A DNA stretch of 43,059 bases from Nitrospina sp. (GTDB lineage: Bacteria; Nitrospinota; Nitrospinia; Nitrospinales; Nitrospinaceae), in contig JAGQJZ010000015.1 in assembly GCA_020430445.1 (NCBI GenBank), forward strand, positions 1-43,059, written 5' to 3'. Within the stretch, counting starts at the first letter, position 1. Each line of letters starts with the position of its first letter. Positions 33,279-42,366 of this stretch are shown piece after piece. Position numbers and translations under genes: made by a program. The notes beneath the pieces were generated by a model. It was not told where the DNA came from. It did no database searches and saw only the letters and a program-made list of their open reading frames with translations.

Positions 33279-33620
33279 ATGCAACGCACTCGCACCCTGT
33301 CAGGAATCCTGACGCTGGCGGTTCTGCTCACGTTATCCGGCACTGCCCTGGCCCACGACGACGCACACCATGAAAAAGGTGGGGAATACAAGGAACACCA
33401 CATGAAAGAAGGCAGCGATACCTATGAATCGGGACACCCGGAAGGTCACGAGTACCGGAAGGGTCACGCCTACAAAACGGAAGGCAGTGACGGCGAACAG
33501 GCCGGTGGAGAATACCGGGACCACCATGGCGAATACAAAGATCATCACGGTGAATACAAGGAAGGCCATCACGACCGCAAGTCCGAAGGCAGTGACAACA
33601 TGCAAGACAGCCATCACTAG
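33279..33620 (+). CDS. Exported histidine-rich repeat protein
   Basis: The 113-residue precursor has a clear signal peptide (GILTLAVLLTLSGTALAHDD, cleavage after ALA). The mature part of about 87 residues is very rich in His, Glu, Gly, Lys and Asp, with HH pairs and tandem units such as GGEYKEHH, GGEYRDHHGEYKDHHGEYKE and GHHDRKSEGS. It lacks hydrophobic residues, so it is probably disordered and may bind Ni, Zn or Cu in the periplasm. The ATG has an AGGAG site. It is isolated between two strong terminators with a palindrome upstream, so it is a stand-alone regulated gene. No known family is recognised. Confidence 0.82.
   Translation: MQRTRTLSGILTLAVLLTLSGTALAHDDAHHEKGGEYKEHHMKEGSDTYESGHPEGHEYRKGHAYKTEGSDGEQAGGEYRDHHGEYKDHHGEYKEGHHDRKSEGSDNMQDSHH
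33510..33575 (+). repeat. Tandem GEY-HH coding repeat
   Basis: Imperfect tandem units of about 24 bases encode GEY(R/K)(D/E)xHH. They explain most of the mature protein's second half. Confidence 0.6.
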
Positions 33621-33641
33621 TCAAAGCATTTTCGAAAAACA

Positions 33642-33677
33642 GCACCCCGGAGTTCACCGGCTCCGGGGTGCTTTTTT
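33642..33677 (+). terminator. Intrinsic terminator of the His-rich gene
   Basis: GCACCCCGGAG (33642-33652) pairs with CTCCGGGGTGC (33661-33671) around TTCACCGG and is followed by six T. Confidence 0.93.
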
Positions 33678-33796
33678 ACTTCCCTTAAAAGGTTTAAATT
33701 TCTACCATAACCTGATACTGTTTCAGGCAGTTTTCGGAACTCCGGCTGTCTCCACTCCCGTTTGCCCGGCCGGACGCACCTCTTCCTCCAATCTCC

Positions 33797-34738
33797 ATGT
33801 GGCTTGATTTAACCCTAATCCTGGCCGGACTGGCGCTCCTGTATTACGGCGGTGACCTCCTGATCACCGGCAGCGTGCGTGTCGCCCGCCACTACCGCCT
33901 GCCTCCGTTCGTCATCGGCGCCACCATCATGGGGTTCGGCACCTCCGCGCCGGAGCTCTGCGTCAGCATTCTGGCCGCGATCAAGGGCGCGCCGGAAGTC
34001 GCCCTGGGAAATGTAGTCGGCAGCAACGTCGCCAACATCGGGCTTGTTCTGGGGATCACCACATGCCTCGTTCCCGTGGCCATTCAGCCGGAACGGTTCA
34101 AACGCGAAACACCGCCCCTGCTGCTGGCAACAGCGCTCCTGTTGCTGTTCAACTGGAACCAGTTTCTCGGCCGGGTCGAAGGACTTGTACTCGTCGCCTG
34201 CCTCGTCGCGTACATTCTCCGCTCCCTGGGTTCGCGCGATGAAGGGGATGCCGAACTCGAGGAAGACCACCGTTTTTTCCCCAACGCGGGACTTTCCGTT
34301 CAGTTCCTGCTCATCGCCGTGGGACTCGCGGGTCTGGTTCTGGGCGCGCACTGGATGGTCAACGGCTCGGTCAACATTGCCCGGTCTTTTGGCGTCAGTG
34401 AATGGCTGATCGGCATCACGATCGTTGCGGTGGGCACCAGCCTGCCGGAAATCGTATCGTCCGCCATGTCCGCTCTCCGTGGCCACGGGGAAATGGCGCT
34501 CGGGAACGTTTTCGGCAGCAATATCTTCAATGTGACCATGGTGCTGGGCACGGCTTCCCTGATGCATCCACTTGAGATCGCGACCCCCATCAAAATGGAT
34601 TTACTGTTCTGCGGGGGCCTCACCCTGTTGCTGCTGATCCTGATCCGGCTTGAGCACGTCCTGGTCAAACGCGACGGGATCATTCTGCTGTTCTGTTACG
34701 GGGGGTATATCGGAATGAAATCGGCGGGATGGTTCTGA
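33797..34738 (+). CDS. CaCA-family sodium/calcium exchanger
   Basis: The 313-residue inner-membrane protein has about ten helices and the two alpha-repeats of the family: MGFGTSAPELCVSILAAIKG with GNVVGSNVANIGLVLG, and VAVGTSLPEIVSSAMSALRG with GNVFGSNIFNVTMVLG. The acidic residue of each GTSxPE motif, which holds the ion, is present. It is of the YrbG type that swaps cation for Na+ or H+. No ribosome site is visible before the ATG. It ends next to the convergent bactofilin-TPR gene, with stops one base apart. Confidence 0.93.
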   Translation: MWLDLTLILAGLALLYYGGDLLITGSVRVARHYRLPPFVIGATIMGFGTSAPELCVSILAAIKGAPEVALGNVVGSNVANIGLVLGITTCLVPVAIQPERFKRETPPLLLATALLLLFNWNQFLGRVEGLVLVACLVAYILRSLGSRDEGDAELEEDHRFFPNAGLSVQFLLIAVGLAGLVLGAHWMVNGSVNIARSFGVSEWLIGITIVAVGTSLPEIVSSAMSALRGHGEMALGNVFGSNIFNVTMVLGTASLMHPLEIATPIKMDLLFCGGLTLLLLILIRLEHVLVKRDGIILLFCYGGYIGMKSAGWF

Positions 34739-34739
34739 A

Positions 34740-36761
34740 TCAACCGGTGGGAGGATCGTTGTTTTCAAACCGCCAGAGCTGCTGCTTGTAATATTTGGAG
34801 TCGGGTTCCAGTTCAAGCGCCCGCGAAATGTGTTCCACCGCCTTTTCCTTGTTTCCCCTGGCGAAGTAGATTTCAGACAAAGTATCTATAAAGTCCGCCT
34901 TGTCCGGAAACCGTTTCAGGGTTTTCTGCGACAACGCCAGGCCTTCATCCAGTTTCATCCGCTTTTTGGCATACAACCAGGCCAGACGGTTCATGACTTC
35001 GACATCCTTCGGCATCAACTCCAAACCTTTTTCACAAAACCGGATGGCAACCGTGTAGTAGCCTTTTTTCCGGTAGGCGTTGCACAGTTCGTATTGCGCT
35101 TCTCCCAATTCCGGTTGATCCTTGATAAGCTGCGACAAGGTCTTCACGGCGCCATCGTATTGTTTGAGTTCCGTCATGGCTTTCCCCTCCCACAGGTGAA
35201 ACTCCGCCGGATCCTTGTCGATTTTCAGGGCCTTCTTGAAGTGGTCCAGAGCTTCGTCAAACTGTCCCTGGTGATACGCCACCCGCCCCAGTTCAAAATG
35301 GGCCGGCGCCATCTGTTCATCCAGTGACACCGCCTTGCTCAGGGATTCCCGGGCCTTGTCCCACTCCTGTTTTTCAGCCTGCAAGTGCCCCAGGCGGTAA
35401 TGCCCTTCGCTGAATTTGGGATCGAGCTTGACCGCCCGGGCGAAGGCTTCCCCGGCGCGCTTTTCGTCTTTCCGGTCGAGGTAGATTTTCCCCAGGCGCG
35501 CCTGCACCTTCGGGTCCTGCGGGTTGAGTTTTTCCGCCAACTGGTACGAGACCAGGGACTGGTCGAGCGCGCCGGTTTCAAAGTACCAGTCCGCCAGTTT
35601 CAACTGTGCGCGGAAGTTTTCCGGGTACAGTTCGGTGACCTTTTTGAAGGATTTGATGGCCTCCGGCTCCTTGCCGGTGAGGATCAGCAACTCCCCTTCC
35701 ATCAGGTGCAGGTCGGGATCGTCGTTTTTCACCTTGATCGCCTCTCTTATCTTGGCCAGTGCCTCGTCGATCTTTCCATCATTTTTGTAGATTTCCGCCA
35801 GCGCCTCGTGCGCCTGGTAAAAACGGGGATTGAGCTTCACCGCCATTTTGATGTGCTCAATGCCTTCCTCCTTCTTCCCTTCCTTTATCTTGAGCTGCCC
35901 CATGTCATAAAAAGCCAGGTAGTTTTTCGGGTCCAGATCCAGCGCGGCCTGGTAGACGTTCGCCGCTTCCTGAAACTTGCCCTTGGCCGTGTAGGCCTTG
36001 GCCAGCTTGATATGGTTTGCCGTGGCGGAAGGCTCCAGTTCGATGGAACGCTGGAACTGGGTCAGGGCTTCGTTATATTCCTTCTTCTGCAGATAGACGT
36101 CGCCCAGTCCGGCGTAGACTTTTGGATTGTTGCGGGTGATTTTGAGCGCCTTGCGAAATTCCAGTTCCGCATCGGAATATTTTTTCTGGGCGATGAGGGA
36201 TTGCCCCCGGTTGATCAGGACCTCGATGGACTCACCGAAATAACTCGGGTACAGGTACCAGCCGCCGACCCCCGCCGCGAGCAGGACCCCCGCCGCAACG
36301 GGACCGGCCCAGCGCTTCTTCTTTCGCGGTTTTTCCAGAACGGGTTCGGGTTCCGCAGGCGGGCTCGCCACCTCGCCGGGAACCTCCTCGATTTTGGGTA
36401 AAGCCTCCGCCAGTGTGGACTGAACCGGCGCTGCCGTTTTCGCGGGGGCCTTCTGGTGCATCCGGCACCGGCCCTCGAACCGGCACCCCTCTTCCACCAC
36501 CAGATGACCGGTCAGGATGTCCCCTTCCAGATCGCTCCCCTGCGCCAGCGAGACCCGGTTTTCGGCGGTGATATTGCCACGGATCTTCCCCAGGTTCGTG
36601 ATATTCCGTGTCTGGATATTACCCTTCACCCGGCCCATTTCGCCGATAATCAGGTGATCCGAGGCCAGAATCTCTCCCTCGATCTCTCCGTCGAAGTGGA
36701 CCGTGCCATTGACCGTGAGGGTCCCCTTCAGTTTGACGCCGTTTTGAAAATAAGAATCCAT
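34740..36761 (-). CDS. Bactofilin-TPR fusion membrane protein
   Basis: I take the ATG at 36761 (MDSYFQNGVKLKGTLTVNGT), which has GGA 8 bases upstream; a TTG at 36785 would add eight residues. Residues about 5-100 are a bactofilin domain (GTVHFDGEIEGEILASDHLI, VKGNIQTRNITNLGKIRGNI, GDILTGHLVVEEGCRFEGRC). After a Pro/Ala/Glu linker comes KPRKKKRW and one membrane helix (near 152-171), then about 14 TPR units to the C-terminus (for example AELEFRKALKITRNNPKVYA and AKAYTAKGKFQEAANVYQAA). By the positive-inside rule the bactofilin part is cytoplasmic and the TPR part periplasmic. Bactofilins polymerise into filaments that guide envelope machinery; the direct TPR fusion is unusual. Confidence 0.9.
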   Translation of the reverse strand: MDSYFQNGVKLKGTLTVNGTVHFDGEIEGEILASDHLIIGEMGRVKGNIQTRNITNLGKIRGNITAENRVSLAQGSDLEGDILTGHLVVEEGCRFEGRCRMHQKAPAKTAAPVQSTLAEALPKIEEVPGEVASPPAEPEPVLEKPRKKKRWAGPVAAGVLLAAGVGGWYLYPSYFGESIEVLINRGQSLIAQKKYSDAELEFRKALKITRNNPKVYAGLGDVYLQKKEYNEALTQFQRSIELEPSATANHIKLAKAYTAKGKFQEAANVYQAALDLDPKNYLAFYDMGQLKIKEGKKEEGIEHIKMAVKLNPRFYQAHEALAEIYKNDGKIDEALAKIREAIKVKNDDPDLHLMEGELLILTGKEPEAIKSFKKVTELYPENFRAQLKLADWYFETGALDQSLVSYQLAEKLNPQDPKVQARLGKIYLDRKDEKRAGEAFARAVKLDPKFSEGHYRLGHLQAEKQEWDKARESLSKAVSLDEQMAPAHFELGRVAYHQGQFDEALDHFKKALKIDKDPAEFHLWEGKAMTELKQYDGAVKTLSQLIKDQPELGEAQYELCNAYRKKGYYTVAIRFCEKGLELMPKDVEVMNRLAWLYAKKRMKLDEGLALSQKTLKRFPDKADFIDTLSEIYFARGNKEKAVEHISRALELEPDSKYYKQQLWRFENNDPPTG

Positions 36762-36807
36762 ATTGGGTCCGTGAAAATCAGACAATCGGAGATTTACCGC
36801 CAGAATT

Positions 36808-36837
36808 ATTATAATGCCAATTAAATGAGTATGTTAA
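36808..36837 (-). promoter_or_regulatory. Promoter of the bactofilin-TPR gene
   Basis: On the minus strand this is TTAACA, 18 bases, TATAAT, a near-consensus match. Its expected start point near 36801 leaves a leader of about 40 bases to the ATG at 36761 but only 15 to the TTG at 36785, which favours the ATG. Confidence 0.6.
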
Positions 36838-36868
36838 TAAAATTATTCTCCGGTAGCGGGAAGCCCCG

Positions 36869-36897
36869 TTGATTCCACAGGGCCAACCTGTTATGGT
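36869..36897 (+). promoter_or_regulatory. Candidate promoter of rph
   Basis: TTGATT (36869-36874), 17 bases, TATGGT (36892-36897), with a start point near 36904 and 40 bases to the rph ATG. It is divergent from the bactofilin promoter. Confidence 0.4.
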
Positions 36898-36943
36898 ACC
36901 GCCTTATTTTTTCAATCCCCGCAACATATTTCCTGGAGCGATC

Positions 36944-37666
36944 ATGGCACGACCGGATAAACGCCCTTTGAACAAAATGCGCCCGACCACCATCAAAAAA
37001 AATGTCAACCGGCATGCCGAAGGCTCGGTTCTCATCCAGGTCGGCAACACGCATGTTTTGTGCACCGCCAGCGTCGAAGAAAGGGTGCCGCCTTTCCTGC
37101 GCGATAAAAATCAGGGCTGGGTCACCGCCGAATACTCCATGCTCCCCCGGTCGACCCATACCCGGACCCCGCGCGAATCCAGCAAGGGCAAGGTCAGCGG
37201 CCGCACTCAGGAAATCCAGCGCCTGATCGGCCGGTCCCTGCGGACGGTGGTCGACCTCGAAAACCTCGGCGAACGCACGATCTGGATCGACTGCGATGTG
37301 CTCCAGGCCGATGGCGGCACGCGCACCGCCTCCATCACCGGCTCGTTTGTCGCCTTGTGCCTGGCGCTGAAGAACCTTAAAAAGAAAAAAATACTGAACA
37401 CTATTCCCATTCGCGATTTCGTTGCCGCCACCAGCGTCGGTATTTACGATGGCAAGCACATCCTCGATCTCAATTACGACGAAGACTCCACCGCCAGCGT
37501 CGACTTCAACGTGGTGCGGACCGGCGCGGGAAAATTCATCGAAATCCAGGGAACGGCGGAACGCGATCCGTTCAGCGAAAAGGACCTCTCGGCCCTGCTC
37601 AAGCTGGCGGACAAGGGAATACAGGAGTTGATCGCCATGCAGAAAAAGGTGATCGGTCCGCTCTGA
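36944..37666 (+). CDS. rph: Ribonuclease PH
   Basis: RNase PH trims tRNA 3' ends using phosphate. I place the start at the ATG of 36944 ([20 protein letters not shown]), which matches the family's usual N-terminus and has TGGAG upstream; a 25-residue longer frame from 36869 would begin in the promoter. The 240-residue product has [80 protein letters not shown] and [18 protein letters not shown]. All phosphate- and RNA-binding segments are present. Its stop is 7 bases from the convergent nth stop. Confidence 0.96.
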   Translation: MARPDKRPLNKMRPTTIKKNVNRHAEGSVLIQVGNTHVLCTASVEERVPPFLRDKNQGWVTAEYSMLPRSTHTRTPRESSKGKVSGRTQEIQRLIGRSLRTVVDLENLGERTIWIDCDVLQADGGTRTASITGSFVALCLALKNLKKKKILNTIPIRDFVAATSVGIYDGKHILDLNYDEDSTASVDFNVVRTGAGKFIEIQGTAERDPFSEKDLSALLKLADKGIQELIAMQKKVIGPL

Positions 37667-37673
37667 CAGACGC

Positions 37674-38327
37674 CTAGCGTTTGCGCGTCACCCCCAGTTT
37701 GACGCAGAACTCTTCAACCGGGCATTCACTGCAAACCGGCGACTGCGGTTTACAGCAGTTCTGCCCAAAGGCCACCAGCAGGTTGTTGAGCTCCTTCCAG
37801 TAGCGTTTCGGCAGGGTCTCCCTGAGCGCCATCTCCGTCTCATCCGCCGTGCGGGTGCGGACCAGTCCCCAGCGGTTGCAGATGCGGTGGACGTGGGTGT
37901 CCACGCAAATACCGGGCTTGTCAAATCCCAGAATCAGGGTGAGGTTGGCGGTTTTCCGCCCCACTCCCGGCAGAGCCAGCAGTTCATCGAGCGTGTCCGG
38001 AACCCGGCCCGCGTAATCGTGCAGCAGAATCCGGCACAGCGCCAGCAGGCTTCTCTGCTTGTTGCGGAAAAAAGCCGCCGGGTAGATGGCGTCGCGTATT
38101 TTCGCCGGAGGGACCCGCAGCATTCCCTCCGGATCATCGGCCAGGGCGAATAGCCGTTCCGAGGCCGCCTCGGTCACCTCGTCCCGGGTGCGCAGACTGA
38201 TCAGGGTGCTGACCAGAACGCGGAACGGGCTGCCCGACCGGCTGATCTGGGTCACCGCCGGAGTGGGCCAGGCGCGGCAGGCCCGGCGGATCCGTCCCAG
38301 GCTGGCGGGGAGGTTCTCGGGGTTCAC
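37674..38327 (-). CDS. nth: Endonuclease III family DNA glycosylase
   Basis: Nth removes oxidised pyrimidines and cuts the abasic strand. The 217-residue protein has the helix-hairpin-helix LLALPGVGRKTANLTLI with the catalytic lysine, the catalytic aspartate in GICVDTHVHRICNR, and the iron-sulfur cluster ligands as C-x6-C-x2-C-x5-C in CCKPQSPVCSECPVEEFC. The DNA-intercalating segment reads LISLRTRDEV, where E. coli has LSAQATD, so the glutamine is replaced. The start is a GTG at 38327 with no clear ribosome site. Confidence 0.93.
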   Translation of the reverse strand: MNPENLPASLGRIRRACRAWPTPAVTQISRSGSPFRVLVSTLISLRTRDEVTEAASERLFALADDPEGMLRVPPAKIRDAIYPAAFFRNKQRSLLALCRILLHDYAGRVPDTLDELLALPGVGRKTANLTLILGFDKPGICVDTHVHRICNRWGLVRTRTADETEMALRETLPKRYWKELNNLLVAFGQNCCKPQSPVCSECPVEEFCVKLGVTRKR

Positions 38328-38445
38328 TGAAAACTCATAAGTTGGGGACGGAAATGATAGAAAAAAGTCATTGTTTTTGCTAGTATAACCAGCTTAAACT
38401 CCTGGCGGGCGAAGGCCCTTCATTCAATTTTTCAAGTGTTCATCC

Positions 38446-39956
<1,511 letters not shown>

Positions 39957-39967
39957 CCGGAACCCTC

Positions 39968-40606
39968 ATGCGTATTCCTATTGCCGGGGATGGATACCGT
40001 TTCATCCTGCCATTGCTTGCGGCCACGGTCGCCTTTTTTATCCTGGGCTGGACCGCAGCCGCGGTCGTGGCGCTGCTCGGCCTGCTGTTCGTCGTCAACT
40101 TCTTTCGCGATCCTGAGCGCAACGTGCCGCAGGAGCCGGGACTGGTCGTTTCCCCGGCCGACGGCAAGGTGGTGGAAATCGAGGCGGACCAGGACGCTCT
40201 CCTCTCCGGTTCCTATACACGAATCAGCATTTTCCTGAATGTGTTCAATGTCCACGTCAATCGCGTGCCGGTAGCGGGCACAATCCGCGCAATACGGTAT
40301 AATAAAGGCAAGTTTTTGAACGCCGCCAGCCACAAGGCGTCTCTGGACAACGAGCAGAACACCGTGCTCATCGACAATGGGAACTATTCCGTTCTGGTCA
40401 AGCAGATCGCCGGCCTCATCGCCCGCCGCATCGTCTGGTGGGTGAAGGAAGGCCAGCCGCTGGACCGGGGAGAGCGCTTCGGCCTGATCCGCTTTGGCTC
40501 CCGCACCGACATCTTTTTGCCCGAGGGCTCCCGCATCGATGTGAAGATCGGGGACTGTGTGAAGGGTGGGTGCAGCGTTCTGGGAAAAATGCCTGAGGAC
40601 TCCTAA
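39968..40606 (+). CDS. psd: Phosphatidylserine decarboxylase
   Basis: Psd makes phosphatidylethanolamine from phosphatidylserine at the inner membrane, using a pyruvoyl group formed by self-cleavage. The 212-residue protein is of the short type: membrane helices near 10-45, VVSPADGKVVEIEADQDALL, the histidine in LNVFNVHVNRVPVAGTIRAI, and the cleavage site in LIRFGSRTDIFLPEG (between Gly and Ser). It is followed without a gap by pssA, so the two steps of PE synthesis are encoded together. Confidence 0.95.
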   Translation: MRIPIAGDGYRFILPLLAATVAFFILGWTAAAVVALLGLLFVVNFFRDPERNVPQEPGLVVSPADGKVVEIEADQDALLSGSYTRISIFLNVFNVHVNRVPVAGTIRAIRYNKGKFLNAASHKASLDNEQNTVLIDNGNYSVLVKQIAGLIARRIVWWVKEGQPLDRGERFGLIRFGSRTDIFLPEGSRIDVKIGDCVKGGCSVLGKMPEDS

Positions 40607-41362
40607 ATGAAAGTCAGCCGCGGACAACTCAAAAAGGGCATCTACATTCTGCCCAGTCTGCTCACCACCTGCAGCGTGTTTTGCGGTTTCTACGCCTTCA
40701 TCGCCACCATGAACGACAAGTTCTACACCGCTGCGGTGGCCATCCTGATCGCCATGGTCTTCGACGGGCTGGACGGGCGCGTGGCCCGGCTGACCAAAAC
40801 CTCCAGCGCCTTCGGCGTGCAGTACGATTCCTTGGCCGACGTCATTTCCTTTGGCATGGCGCCTGCTTTTCTCGCCTACGCCTGGGTGCTGAAGCCCTTC
40901 GGCCACCTCGGGTGGATGGCGGCATTCCTGTTTTTACTGTGTGGGGCGCTGCGCCTGGCTCGCTTCAATGTCACCAAGCCCGATCAGATGGGGAGCAACT
41001 TCATCGGACTGCCCATCCCCGCGGCCGCGGCGGTGATCGCCTCCATCATCATCGCTTCGGAGGACCTATTCTCCACACGCCTGAATCCCATGATCATGGT
41101 CTGCATCGTATACCTGTTGGCCTTTTTGATGGTGAGCAACTTGAGGTATCCGGCGTTCAAACATCTGGAGTTTAAGAAACGGGTTCCGTTCACCCGGTTC
41201 CTGTTCGCGGTCCTGTTCCTGTACGCCTTTGCCACCGTTCCCAAAGTTGCCCTGTGTGTTGTGATGGGACTGTACCTGTTGAGCGGCCCTTACCTGTATA
41301 TCCAATCCCTCTTTAAGAGTCATGGCGACAACCGCCAGCACCACGGGGCCAATCTCCCCTGA
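40607..41362 (+). CDS. pssA: CDP-diacylglycerol-serine O-phosphatidyltransferase
   Basis: PssA makes phosphatidylserine from CDP-diacylglycerol and serine. The 251-residue membrane protein has about eight helices and the CDP-alcohol phosphotransferase motif FDGLDGRVARLTKTSSAFGV followed by QYDSLADVISFG, with all the aspartates of DGxxAR...GxxxDxxxD present. It starts at the base after the psd stop. Confidence 0.96.
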   Translation: MKVSRGQLKKGIYILPSLLTTCSVFCGFYAFIATMNDKFYTAAVAILIAMVFDGLDGRVARLTKTSSAFGVQYDSLADVISFGMAPAFLAYAWVLKPFGHLGWMAAFLFLLCGALRLARFNVTKPDQMGSNFIGLPIPAAAAVIASIIIASEDLFSTRLNPMIMVCIVYLLAFLMVSNLRYPAFKHLEFKKRVPFTRFLFAVLFLYAFATVPKVALCVVMGLYLLSGPYLYIQSLFKSHGDNRQHHGANLP

Positions 41363-41405
41363 TTTTTGCAATGGCTGGCAAAACCATAACGCGAACGACA
41401 CGCTT

Positions 41406-41507
41406 GGGAAAACTACGCTCAATGTCAATGTGCAACGAGCTTAAAATCGAAATCTGGCCTGAAACCGAGGCGAAGGAAACTCACTCAGGGAAGCTACGCT
41501 AAATGTC
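41406..41507 (+). repeat. Duplicated translation-start context before accD
   Basis: Two near-identical segments of about 20 bases lie 82 bases apart: 41406-41426 and 41488-41507. Both contain CTACGCT followed by (C/A)AATGTC and are preceded by GGGAA. The second is the actual accD start region. The first has an out-of-use ATG. The 140-base gap otherwise holds no gene. Confidence 0.6.
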
Positions 41508-42366
41508 GTGGATCGATAAATTCAAATCCAAATCTGGAATCGGGAAGAAAATTCCCAAACCCACCCCCAGTTGGATCGAATGTAAAAGCTGCAAAGTGCA
41601 GTTGTATGAGATCGACCTGGAAGAAAACGCCAACGTCTGTCCGAAATGCGACTATCATTTCCGGCTCAGCGCCGAAGAGCGAATCACCCAACTGGTGAAC
41701 CCAGGCTCTTTCATCGAACACGACGCCAATCTGACTTCGGGCGATCCACTCAAGTTCAAGGACCTGAAGCGCTACAAGGAACGCTTGAAAACAGCGCAGC
41801 GGGACAACCCCAGCAAGGATTCGATCATCTCCGGCACGGGAATGATCGGCGACCACCACGTCGAGTTGTGCGCGTTCCAGTTCAAATTCATGGGCGGAAG
41901 CATGGGCTCCGTTGTCGGGGAAAAAATCACCCGCGCTATTGAACGGGCGGTGCGGGAGTTGAACGCGTTGATCATCATCAACTGTTCCGGCGGGGCGCGC
42001 ATGCAGGAAGGTATTTTTTCGCTCATGCAGATGGCCAAGACCTCGGCCGCGCTCAACCTTCTGGCCGAAAAGAAGCTGCCCTATATTTCGATCCTCACCG
42101 ACCCCACCACCGGCGGTGTGTCGGCCAGTTTTGCATTTCTGGGAGATATCATCCTGGCGGAACCCGGCGCGACCGTCGGCTTCGCCGGCAAACGGGTGAT
42201 TGAGCAAACCATCAAGCAGAAACTGCCGGAAGGCTTTCAGACGGCGGAGTTCCTGCTTGAGCACGGGCTGATCGACCAGGTGGTGCACCGTCACGACCTG
42301 CGCGCAACGCTCAACCGCCTCCTGTCTTTACTGAAAAACGCGCCCTGCACCCCATTACGGTCCTGA
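41503..42366 (+). CDS. accD: Acetyl-CoA carboxylase carboxyltransferase subunit beta
   Basis: AccD with AccA transfers carboxyl from biotin to acetyl-CoA, the first step of fatty-acid synthesis. The 287-residue protein has the N-terminal zinc ribbon (WIECKSCKVQL, VCPKCDYHFR), then the carboxyltransferase core with GDHHVELCAFQFKFMGGSMG, NCSGGARMQEGIFSLMQMAK and GGVSASFAFLGDIILAEPGA. Sequence and length are normal. Its stop overlaps the next start (ATGA). Confidence 0.96.
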   Translation: MSWIDKFKSKSGIGKKIPKPTPSWIECKSCKVQLYEIDLEENANVCPKCDYHFRLSAEERITQLVNPGSFIEHDANLTSGDPLKFKDLKRYKERLKTAQRDNPSKDSIISGTGMIGDHHVELCAFQFKFMGGSMGSVVGEKITRAIERAVRELNALIIINCSGGARMQEGIFSLMQMAKTSAALNLLAEKKLPYISILTDPTTGGVSASFAFLGDIILAEPGATVGFAGKRVIEQTIKQKLPEGFQTAEFLLEHGLIDQVVHRHDLRATLNRLLSLLKNAPCTPLRS

